Shown one piece after another: positions 22,559 to 32,375 of a stretch of DNA of 64,000 nt. The stretch lies in contig OZ004592.1 in the NCBI GenBank assembly GCA_963924555.1, positions 1 to 64,000 on the forward strand. The letters are read 5' to 3'. Made by a program: the position numbers and the translations under genes. Origin of the DNA: Crambe crambe (Eukaryota > Porifera > Demospongiae > Poecilosclerida > Crambeidae). The notes beneath the pieces are model-generated. The model was not told the origin of the DNA. It saw nothing but the letters and a program-made list of their open reading frames with translations, and made no database searches. Position 1 is the stretch's first letter. Each line of letters begins with the position of its first letter.

Positions 22559-23140
22559 TTGCGAAGAAATAAAAGAGGGAAAGAAATGTGTCTACGTCGA
22601 AAAGGTTTGGACGAGGGATCTAAGTTGATCAAAAATTTTGCAGAATTGCATTCGGTGCAAGTAACACCGTGCGATTATTATAGCATTACTAGCTATGATG
22701 CTATACGAGGGAGTGAGGTCACTTATTCGGCAATGTTTTCGACTGTCCTCGATAAAATTGTCTTTCGCGACGAATTTACCATAACCCATCAAGGACCGGT
22801 ACGAAAGAAACAGAGAACGCAGGGGAATCCAGAATGTTCAGATATGTTGGGGGTGCGGCTGCTCAATAGCCAACCGTATGAATCGTTTTATGTTTCAGAT
22901 TTGAAACTTACGGATTCAGTTACTTCAGAAATCGAAAGTGCAATATATGCAAAGTTTGCCTCGTCGTGTCAGCAGAAGAGCACATCTAAGCGTTCGGTGA
23001 TGGTCATCGGGATGTCAGGTACCACCTCCGCAGCCACTCTGTGGATATACTTGATGGCACATCAAAAATATGGGCTATCCCTGTTTACAGAGCACAGCCG
23101 TGGGATCGGGCCTTTCTGTGCACACTGTGCTTTGGACTGA
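22559..23140 (+). CDS. Unrecognised ORF, about 185 codons
   Basis: This single open frame begins just after the preceding stop, in another frame. It contains LIKNFAELHSVQVTPCDYYS, SAMFSTVLDKIVFRDEFT and MLGVRLLNSQPYESFYVSDL, followed by a Ser/Lys-rich stretch. The first internal ATG is near 22586. Other frames downstream (about 23040-23320) also look coding: SKIWAIPVYRAQPWDRAFL, and ALKRGPHNRTYHNGDTNFVL with KLFDREECVFSPN. The true gene may therefore continue with a frameshift or intron. Composition is protein-like with no low complexity. No family is recognised. It might be a component of a decayed mobile element in this accessory block. Confidence 0.3.
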   Translation: MRRNKRGKEMCLRRKGLDEGSKLIKNFAELHSVQVTPCDYYSITSYDAIRGSEVTYSAMFSTVLDKIVFRDEFTITHQGPVRKKQRTQGNPECSDMLGVRLLNSQPYESFYVSDLKLTDSVTSEIESAIYAKFASSCQQKSTSKRSVMVIGMSGTTSAATLWIYLMAHQKYGLSLFTEHSRGIGPFCAHCALD

Positions 23141-23518
23141 GGAGCTTAACTATAGACCCTATTTACTACGATGTTTTATCGAGCCCACAGAGCCTCTGCG
23201 TATAAAGCCTTGAAAAGAGGGCCACACAATAGAACATACCACAATGGTGATACCAACTTCGTTCTCAAGTTATTCGATCGCGAAGAGTGTGTATTTTCAC
23301 CAAATCTGTCATGAAGATGCAAGAGCTGGACTGCAAATGCAAAAAATTCATGACTTGTATTCACTCAAATTAATAATGCTACATTTTTTTCCACACATTG
23401 CAAAAGACCTGCATCCAACTTTTGACTCATCATATGGTGTGCTGATATTAGATGTATTTGTCGGGCAGAATCGCCACTGCCCTTGGTCTGGCGTACTAAT
23501 ATGTTGATATTTTTATTG

Positions 23519-23780
23519 AGACTCTATCGGGCGAGCATGTTATGGCCTCTGATTCCGAGGGACCTACGGGACGCTGAGACCCCTAACGTGCATTTCCTAG
23601 AGGAGACAACCTGACCAGTTTGTGGGTGGGGTGACCATTACTCCAGTCCCTGAATAGCCGATAAGAGAGGGCGCAGAGTTTTAATGAATATTAACATAGC
23701 AAGACTCTATCGGGTGAGCATGTTATGGCCTCTGATTCCGAGGGACCTACAGGACGCTGTGACCCCCAACTTGCATTTCA
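23519..23780. repeat. Direct duplication of about 80 bases
   Basis: gactctatcgggcgagcatg at 23519 and a copy at 23703 with a few substitutions both continue ttatggcctctgattccgag and ggacctac, about 184 bases apart. The two copies are about 90 percent alike by eye over roughly 80 bases, diverging after catttc. Confidence 0.7.
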
Positions 23781-24416
23781 TTGGAACAAGTTTGATGTGC
23801 CAATGTTACCAGACCCTCTGCTTTACGTGCTACATGACGCCATCAGTATCATTGGTGCATGGGCTAGTAGGTAAAATGTTAACCTGTGGAATTTTCATCT
23901 AACTACCAACTTCTGTAGCTTGTGTCTGTGCCAAGTCTCTCCCATAACTGAAGGGGACATTTTGGAACGGAACAATTTGCTTATGTATGTATGTATGTAT
24001 GTGAGCCTTCCCACTGCGTATTTAATGATTAAGTGTCCACTGCAATTAAATTGCATTTCTTTTTTGTTGGTTTTATTACCCAACAGTTGCAGAAGACAAG
24101 GTGTAGAGAGACGCAGAAGAGGTGGAGAGATGATCCCCCATTCGTAATCGTCTTAGAAGGTCACATCTCTATTAATAATTAACTGAATGCATGGGTTGCC
24201 TCAAGGTTTCCATGGTGACCAGTACCACAGTCAAGTACACAAATTTCACTGTGAAAATGGGCCTATCTCTGACAACACTCACAAAGCTTAGTGGCTATTA
24301 TGTTTCAACAATTTTATATAACCCACTGTGTGTAGCTCACTTGTATTCGTCGTTACAACTACTTTTAGTATATAAATCTGTCCTGCATCAGGCAGTGGCC
24401 TTTAATATTTAGTTCA

Positions 24417-24903
24417 CTCTTTTTCTAGCTCCAAGTGTTTTAATGCACCTGCACGAGAATGATGCTATAAAATGTAATGCACGAGCCAAAGGCGAGTGCA
24501 TTACATAACCGAGAGCATTATAGCATCATTCGAGTGCACCGTGCATTAAAACACATGGAGCTAGAAAAGAGTGATCTAAAGATTTTAGTGCTGATCACAT
24601 GACTTGTGTCCAATCAAATTCCACTTTGGTTCAGTAAGAATGCTCCAAGGTAAATGATAATAATTATTCGAAAAAATAAATGAGGTAAATTCCTGTTTGA
24701 AACCCAATGTAACAAGTGAAATGCTAAAGTCTGTAAAAGAAGATATTAAGATATTGACTTACTGCGAGCACTAGGGACTGAGGCTGGAAGGTCATAGTCC
24801 TAGTGGATCTTCCACTAGGCTCTTATGTATTTGTGTGCTTTATGAGATTTAAAGCACACTTTTCAGAGGATCTGATTGGTCACAAGTCATGTCACCAGCA
24901 CTA
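24417..24903. repeat. Nested long inverted repeats (foldback element)
   Basis: The inner palindrome at 24417-24573 has left-arm segments agctccaagtgttttaatgc and gaatgatgctata that recur inverted as tatagcatcattcgagtgca and gcattaaaacacatggagct. A second inverted pair has ttttagtgctgatcacatga at about 24574 and, in reverse, tgtcaccagcactaaa ending at about 24904. There is no ORF. Non-autonomous foldback or MITE elements, possibly one nested beside another. Confidence 0.6.
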
Positions 24904-26190
24904 AATGTTTTCAAAGCCCTTAGCCACTAGCTATTCCAGAGCCACTGCCTATCTCTGCCTTATGTTTGAAGACTGTTCTGCAAACTACTGTACAGTGCTA
25001 CTACTTTCACCATGGAAGGACGGTATAATGACAAAGTATGCAACAGTACAGAAGGTGGTACTAATGACACACACACAGCACGAACTAAGGTTGGACCAAA
25101 TGGAAACATTAGCTATGACTATAGCAATCTTACCTATGTAGCTGGTTCAAGCTAATCACACACTTCGGTAGGTGATGATAGCAAACCCAACTCTTCTGAA
25201 ATAATTGGCAAGGCATCAGCAGAAATCGGGTGCATTGCATGTTGAACCTTCAGCTTGCTTCATGTCCATTCACACATAATGCCTGGCCTAGATTCACTTT
25301 TGACTTTTTTTAAATCATTCAAATTTTTTTTCCAATTTTTCATCTAAACATAATTATGGTAGCATGGTGATAACCCCTTAATAAATAGATTGTTGTGGGG
25401 ATATACTAGTATATCTGTAATTTTATAGAAATCCCCCTGATGGTTTTCGAGAAATGGTATTACCTTAATAACTAATGGAATTTGAAGAAATTCGGATATG
25501 TGAAGAACCCCAGGGGTGGTTGGGCATGTAAGCTTGGATTGTAGGCTCAAGAATACAGCCTTTCAAACCTCAGGACTCGTTGACTCACTCTAACTACAAT
25601 TTTGTATAGATCGAGAGCTCTGTCATAGAGGTATACGTCTGTGGTGGTATCGTGCTTAGAGATGCAGTCTTCCTTATTTTTAAAGTATACCCATTTCGTA
25701 TTTCGTTTTTCCACATGTTTTGTCACTACCAGAAATAGACAGTCTGTCAGAATCTTTGACTCACGTTATGTATCTAAAAGGCACATCGCAAGCACCGTCC
25801 AGTATAAGCTACAAAAATATCCTTTCCCGTTTCCATTGTGCCACTGATTTTTCCCGTGCCACTGATTAGGACATCCATAATAAAGTGCAAAGAGATCACG
25901 TTTGTCTCCACTCTGCAAATTTGAGATTAATATTTCTAGTTTATGCTACCTTTGGGGATGATCTTTCCATTACAGACAAGGCCGCATCTATACCCGTCTT
26001 ACATAATGCATCTGTAGTAGTAGATATAAGAGCAGTGTAGAACACCGTGATGAAATTAGAAAAATAGTAAATATGTTGGAGGACCTACTCTGAAATGGCA
26101 CCTATACAAGGTCCATGAGCTATAAGGCTAGGCTCTTAGAAGACACTCTCAGAGGAGGGCACACTGGAATTTTCAGGATGACCTCCTTGA

Positions 26191-26260
26191 GGCTCTCTGT
26201 CACTATACATCCAGTATGGAGGCTCTCTGTCACTATACATCCATTATGGAGGCTCTATGC
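26191..26260. repeat. 30-base tandem repeat
   Basis: ggctctctgtcactatacat plus ccagtatgga (26191-26220) is repeated at 26221-26250 with one change, then a degraded third start at 26251. Confidence 0.85.
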
Positions 26261-26387
26261 CTCTCTATTTTTTAGAACATGGCCTCACACACCCCATAAA
26301 GATGTTATAGCAACTTAAAGCAGATACACAACTGGATACTAATTAGAGTTATTCCACTCTCACTCACCGGACATTCAATATCCTGCA

Positions 26388-26474
26388 TTAGTCTGGCGCA
26401 GCGCCGCAGCCAGCCCCAAGCACTTCCTTGCGCTGGAGTTCCGGAAGTGCCTGGGGCTGGCTAGGCCAGACTAA
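26388..26474. mobile_element. 87-base foldback element with 7-base target duplication
   Basis: The ends are ttagtctggc and gccagactaa. The arms extend inward as gccagccccaagcacttcc and the inverse ggaagtgcctggggctggc, interrupted by an extra gcagcgcc-type stretch on the left. Immediately outside both ends is tcctgca (26381-26387 and 26475-26481), a perfect 7-base direct repeat as left by transposition. It lies about 110 bases upstream of the EBAG9 start codon. Confidence 0.75.
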
Positions 26475-26582
26475 TCCTGCATGCGGTGATGAAATGCTTT
26501 CGGGATTTCCCCAAAGATAATTATGTAAGGCACTTTGACCCTCAGCAGCTTTTTAACTAGAGACATCGTATTAACTCAGCTA

Positions 26583-27263
26583 ATGTTTCGTCAGGCATGT
26601 ACTTTTATAAACACAATATTAAAGTGCATTACTCGTGCACTGTGCGTTTTATTTGAAAAAAGAGCCAGTAAGGACGTGTCTCCTGGACGTGGAGAAGACT
26701 GGCAAACTGATGGCTGGGAAGACTTCTCCATTGCAGTGATTCCTTCTGATGGAATAACAAATACACAGGAGATGATCTCGCAATCAGACGTACCAGATCA
26801 AGACGTTTTTAGTGACATGCGTCCAGTATTCAAGAAAGCGAAAAAAGTAATTGGTTTAATCAAACAACTGTGGCTGATTTTCTTTGGTCTCTTTCTTTGG
26901 TCTCAGATATATATAAAAAAGCAAAGGGACGAGGAAAATAAAATTGACTTTACAGTTCAGGATCAACTTAGACACGTAAGTACTATGTTATAGAATAATT
27001 ATGATGAAATTTCTTTTTTGTTGTTGTTGTTTTTTTGTTAGGATATAGTACGCACACCTGGAGACTTGGGGGTATGGAACGAGGACTGTGAAAGTGGACA
27101 GAATACTTGGGAGGACGAACTCGTTCCCGATGAAGGGAACCTGTTACAAGAGTCCATGGCTGCAATCAAAGAGAAGCGCAAGAAAGAGAGAGAATCTAGA
27201 CGTCTAGCTCGTGATACTTTAAAAACACAGCAACCAATTCTAGGAACTAAGGCTGCAATTTAA
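26583..27263 (+). CDS. EBAG9: EBAG9 / RCAS1-like protein
   Basis: EBAG9 is a small Golgi-associated protein that modulates vesicle trafficking. Three exons (26583-26846, 26907-26975, 27042-27263) give 184 aa in continuous phase, versus 213 in human. The N-terminus MFRQACTFINTILKCITRAL is the cysteine-containing hydrophobic segment equivalent to the human membrane anchor. The GRGEDWQTDGWEDFS motif corresponds to the conserved tryptophan-acidic region. DMRPVFKKAKK with the next exon IYIKKQRDE matches the conserved basic stretch. PGDLGVWNEDCESGQNTWED plus a charged C-terminal coiled coil (AAIKEKRKKERESRRLARD) completes the family pattern. The ATG at 26583 was chosen because homology starts there; the frame is open further upstream. 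The 3' end nearly touches EXOC1 on the other strand, and the AATAAA at 27269-27274 is its likely polyadenylation signal. Confidence 0.9.
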
Positions 27264-27278
27264 TTTGAAATAAAAAAT

Positions 27279-30200
27279 CTACGTTATAGATATGCTAGTA
27301 AAGTACTCTGTTAAATCTGACACAGAGAAATCTAGCGTTATGTTAGAACCAGGATAGCACTTGTCTATCAGCACTTGAAACTTCTCACACTGCTGAATGA
27401 AGGCACTCTGCATACTCCCCCAGACGACTTGCAATTCTCCGTCTGATACTTCCTTTTCCACTCTACGGTACAATTTTTCGAGTCCCTTCTTGACCTGTGA
27501 CGGACATTATGACGGTGTCTCGGTAACAAAAGTATCCTAACCTCTCTTCCCGGATATTCTTTGATGCACTTTCTCAATTCGGTTTTCGCATATTCCAACC
27601 GGAAACCAACTTCTTCGGCTTTAGTTCCACCAGCTGTCAAGTTCTCGATACCTTCAAAGAAGGCCTATTGTGCAGGGACAGGCTAACAGACCGACCGACA
27701 AATGGCATACGATACTCACGCTAAGCTTGTCCAATGGCCTTCCGAGGCAGTTGTGGACGTAAACACTTTTATGCGTACGATACCTCTTACGAGCTTCGTC
27801 TCTGCTTTTCTCTAGACAAACAATCTTCAGGCGAGACAGAATGTCTAGAGCATCGTTAGAATGAGCTGGCTAGCAAAACACGGCGGTAAAATTAGGAAAC
27901 TCACCTAGAATCTTGTTGTAATTCTCTACAGAAACAGAATTACAGATAACTGGCGGCGTTTACGGCAAGTTATCTCGTACTCACCAAACTTGACGACATC
28001 GGGCGGAGTCTTGGTGGGATGATTGTGTGCTACACGCTCCACAGTACTGAATAAAGTCTCGATGAGAGATTGATATGCCTTGTCGAGTTCCGCTCGCCTG
28101 TCTGCAGCCATGACCAGCCGTTCAGAGTGTTCTGCAAAGTCCTCAAACACTTTGACACAAGGAAGGATCCCACACTTGCTTCCTCGCGGCATTTTTACGT
28201 CTTGTATCTGTCTGGTCTTTTCGTCCTTTCAGAGGCAAAGAAAATTATGGTGACCTCAGAACACGACTGCGACTTACGATAAATTTGTCAAACAGTCTTC
28301 TTATGTGGAGCAGCGCTTTCTTCAGAGTTTCGTCCAGGTACGACAACGCACCTCCAGACTCCATTGCAAATAGCAATCGGTGACTGACGTACACCAACAG
28401 ATACAGAGCATTGCTGAAATAATTACTTAAAGTAACCCTTCAAGTAGACCTTCGTTTCAATAGACTCACTAGCTGTCGTGCTTTTCACCGAAATCAATCA
28501 ACTCTTCTATTTCCGGAAGAAGAGCAAAGAAAAGTTGGTTGAGAAGATGTTGTGCTCCTGCATCGGGTCCTAATTTTTCTTCTGGATACTCGTGCCGTCT
28601 CGTTGCCTTCAGTAATCCATCGACATCGTCTGAATCGTCCCTACTACTCTCTTCGTCCAATTCCTCCATGACGCTCTCACTCCTTTCAAAGTGAAAGAAG
28701 GAATTGAGAAATCTCTGTTCGGCAACACACACTGGCTGTATCTGTTCCAGGACATGAGGAAATACTTTATCGAAAGATCTGTAGGAGGAAAATCAACATT
28801 AATCTAAATGTTTGCATTCTACCCTCACGTCAGTCCTCGAAACGAGTCTTGAGAAGACGACGACAGTGACGGACTGGTGCTGAAGTCTGCGACCGACTGA
28901 GACATGAAACTACTCGTTCGAGAAGGAGACATGGAAACACTCGTAGGTGTACGAACGTCGGCAGTAGAACCGCCGATCCTGCTCAAAAGAGACGTCCCCG
29001 GTTTCTTAGCATCTAAAGAACGCACTTGCAACACGTCACGGCTCTCCTTCGTCAGCCCTTTCAGCTGCTCCTCGTAGACGAAACGAAAAGCTCTCACGTA
29101 AGACTATATAAACAGAAAATACCGTCACTCCCACCGAGTCTGTGTGGCTACACTTACCTCCATCAGTTCCGAAAAGATTGCAGGTTGACACTCTTTCAGC
29201 CACTTTGTCAGTTCTTGGTAGACGAGGAGTTCGTTGTGAACGCGACTGTGATTTGTCATACTGGGACCACTCGTGTGTCGAACTTGAGCGGCATCCGTCA
29301 TCAGAGATGCCTGTGAACGAAATAGGAAAAAAATTACCTCCTTTTGGTAACGCCGCACACTCACGTTATTAACAAATTGAGCGGTCAGATACTCTTGCAG
29401 TCGCTTGCCAAAGGCGGATGACAACTTTGAAAAAAATTCTTTTTGATCCGTTACGGCTTGAAGGATAGAGAGGTGTGGACTGAGTTCTTGATTGAGAGCC
29501 TTTTGTACCGTTTGTGCTGCCGTCACGCAATCTTGAATGTTGCTTCTGGTGCCCAGTGGGCACTCCTGCAATACCATTTCTATTCGAGGATCCAGATCCA
29601 GCTTTGACTGCAGGAAATGTAAATTGGCACACAGAGACTCTAAATTAACTTACGACGAGCTCGTCCACTTCGTCACACAGGAACTTGAGGTTGGTATTTT
29701 GACGGAGTATGTGGCTGTACTGGAAACCCAATTTCTGCATGGTGTCCCTGACGCCAGCGAGTAATTCGTCGTAAACGTTCAGATGCATTTCCATTTTTTC
29801 GATCTCCATGATGGCACCTTCCAAGTACTCCATCAACTGCTCTATTTGCTCTTCGGAACCCATGAGAGAGTGTATGTTGCTCTGGTCCAGCTGGGAGAGC
29901 TCTTCAGAAAGATTTTCCATAAAGGCAGCTGCGTTTTGTATTGCATTCTCCCTCTTCAACAGTGCCTCCAAGTCTGCCTCTTCTTGAGGATTCAGCTCCC
30001 TGTACTCCTCTAGTACAATCGCAATATTCAACCCTACAGACTGGAAATGGCACAATCGTCAAACCTTGTTCGAGAATCTCTTCCGAGTCTTCCAAGTTTG
30101 CGCTTTGGGACTCGGAACTGGTCGACGACTGAATTACGTCTGCAAACGCACCAAACGATAACGATACGACAATCAAATAAAGAGACAAACCTTGCAGTTT

Positions 30201-30739
30201 AGCTTCGTCCACATTAACGAACCTTGTATTTTTTCTGTCGTGATACTTGTTCACTACCTGCAAAGCGGTTAAATAGATGTATTCTTTATTCTATCCTTGT
30301 GTAACCTCTCACTTTGAATAGATTGATGACAAAGGATTTCTTCTCCACTATATTGAGGGCTACCCACTTCAAGACTTGCTTCTCGAACTTCAAATCAAGC
30401 TCAAATCCCTCTCCATGGCAATCCACCAGTCGCAAGTCAGAAAGTGCCCAGTTTTTGACTCTCTTGTATGTACTCAAGGATTCCTTCTTGTCGACAGTCT
30501 TTACACGACTGAGCAGAGCGACAGGACGGCTCTCGTGCTGTAGCACTACACGATTTATAATGATTATAGTATCTCGTCCCGAATCAAACCGTGCACCCAC
30601 CTGAAAGAGTGAGAAAACTTGGTTTCTTTTTCCTTCCAGTCGACTTAGTCACGCTGATCACGGCCAACAGCCTCTCGTCGTTGGGATGGAAGATTTCTTT
30701 TTGCATGACACTCTTGATTCCAGTTAGCACACCGGCCAT
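27279..30739 (-). CDS. EXOC1: Exocyst complex component 1 (Sec3)
   Basis: Sec3 is the exocyst subunit that marks sites of vesicle tethering at the plasma membrane. The start at 30739 gives MAGVLTGIKSVMQKEIFHPN followed by DERLLAVISVTK, the conserved N-terminus. The PH-like phosphoinositide-binding region follows (NWALSDLRLVDCHGEGFELD, QVLKWVALNIVEKKSFVINL), then a coiled-coil region (ENLSEELSQLDQSNIHSLMG) and the helical-bundle C-terminal half. That half includes SKCGILPCVKVFEDFAEHSE, DKAYQSLIETLFSTVERVAH and AKTELRKCIKEYPGREV. The protein ends VLIDKCYPGSNITLDFSVSD and YFTSISIT, closely like the human C-terminus. There are many small introns of 45-90 bases. It is divergent with EEF1D (124 bases between starts) and convergent with EBAG9 (15 bases between stops). 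The gene appears intact. Confidence 0.95.
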
Positions 30740-30863
30740 GGCTGGCTAGTTGTCTTCGGCCACTCCTACGATATGGAAATTAATTATAATGGGAGGGGTT
30801 GGGTAGTCCCAGGCCGGCCCCCAAGCAAGCTAGCTAGCTACAAGACACACGTGTTTATGAGCC
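30740..30863. promoter_or_regulatory. Shared intergenic region of EXOC1 and EEF1D
   Basis: The 124 bases between two opposed start codons must contain both 5' leaders and at least the core promoters. No TATA box is obvious. Promoter role is inferred from layout. Confidence 0.5.
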
Positions 30864-32033
30864 ATGGACCTGAGGAATGAGTGTGTATGGTTTGACCAAG
30901 TCAAGTATGAAGTGGCCGAGGCTTCTTATCAGACTCTTTTGGCTAATCGCCACTGTGGGTTAAAAGTGGAAGTAAGCCTGTCTTGATCATTGGTTTGACA
31001 TTTGCATTGCAGAGGATTTTTCATAGGGAAAGGCGATTCCACACAACCCTATCTCGAGTGGAATTGAGAGAGCAATGAACCTTATTGGCAATTCCTTGAA
31101 AAGTGCACCCATCAATGTCAGCATTTTCTTTGTTCAGCAGATACTTTTCGTTAATTCTATGTTCTGTACTATTCGTGTAGGTTGCTTCTACAGATTTGGA
31201 AAAAAGAGTAACCGAATTGGAAAAGCAGAACAATGAGCTGAAATTGGGTATGTCAATTTCGTGATAATCTCAAATGTTACATCAATTTTTTTAGCTATGG
31301 ATAAAATTTTGGACCGACTGAGTGTTCTAGAAGGTCGTACCATTCAGCAGAACGGTGGTGGTAAAGTTGATGATGATGATGATTTCAATCTCTTCGGTTC
31401 GGACGATGAGAAAGAAACGCCAAGTCAGAATGTCCAAAAATGCATCGGAAAAAAAAAGAGTGTGTTTTGTATTGTAGCAAACTTTGCTTCCTATGCTTGG
31501 TACAAGTAGCTATTGTCTCCTAATTTCAGAGCCTCCCGCAGTTGCCAAGTCCAGTTTGGTATTAGACGTGAAGCCGGTAAGGAGTGAAATTATGTAGCTC
31601 TCTTGACTTAATTCTTTCTTTACTTGATCGCCTGTTGCATCGATAGTGGGATGACGAGACAGGTGAGTTCAAACCTCTTTCCAGACACGTTCCATAAACG
31701 TCCTCGTTTCAGATATTTCGGACATGGAAACCAAAGTTAGAAGTGTATCGACGGATGGCCTTGTATGGGGAGCCTGTATGTTGCTGACAGTAATCGAGCC
31801 ATTGGTAGTAACTGTTATTCTTACTGTAGCAAAGATCTTGCCTGTGGCATATGGAATAAAGAAACTTCAGATCAGTTGCGTTGTCGAAGACGATAAAGTA
31901 GGGACCGACTTTTTGGAAGAGAGTATCACAGCATTTGAAGACTTGGTGAGTGATTGATTCTTAACGGCATGCATGATGACTGATGATAATGTAGGTTCAA
32001 AGTGTGGACATAGTGGCTTTCAACAAGATATAA
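30864..32033 (+). CDS. EEF1D: Elongation factor 1-delta (eEF1B guanine exchange subunit)
   Basis: The product recharges eEF1A with GTP during translation elongation. Exon 1 (30864-30971) encodes [20 protein letters not shown], like the N-terminal WFDKFKYDDAE of eEF1D. Exon 2 (31027-31116) follows a catag acceptor and reads [20 protein letters not shown]. Exon 3 from 31181 carries the leucine-zipper region ([19 protein letters not shown]). The CAGR-like acidic region [16 protein letters not shown] follows, then [20 protein letters not shown], and the exchange domain. The exchange domain has STDGLVWGA, then [36 protein letters not shown] and [12 protein letters not shown] with a TAA at 32031-32033. 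The C-terminus is nearly invariant in the family. The zipper distinguishes it from eEF1B-beta. The exact donor of the acidic-region exon near 31455 is uncertain. Confidence 0.95.
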
Positions 32034-32375
32034 AAGGACAGTAAACTTGTTAGCTACTGGAACGAGTATGATTTCCATATGTCACTGATATATTTAGCTA
32101 ACTGTGGAGAGAGTTTTAAATGTTCTTTGGATTGTCCAGGTATTTTGCTACTCGAAACATTTTTTTGTGTCGATCTGCATGTTCCAATCGGTGCTAGCTG
32201 CACTGGCCATTTACACTTGCTCGAATATGTTGGATTGACAATTCCTTCCGTCTGCTTTTTTTTAAAGCATATGCAGTACTGGTGATACTGGTGCTCGCTA
32301 TTGCATACCTTTTCTGATCTTGAATCTGTAGGCTGAAAGAAACTTTGAGACTGCAATAGTTTCTATGGATAATTA

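Larger units (their letters stand above)
23141..26582. other. Gene-poor, repeat-rich stretch
   Basis: No recognised gene. It contains a direct duplication (23519-23780), nested inverted repeats (24417-24903), a 30-base tandem pair (26191-26260) and an 87-base foldback element (26388-26474), annotated separately. Open frames here are short and show no family resemblance. Confidence 0.55.
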
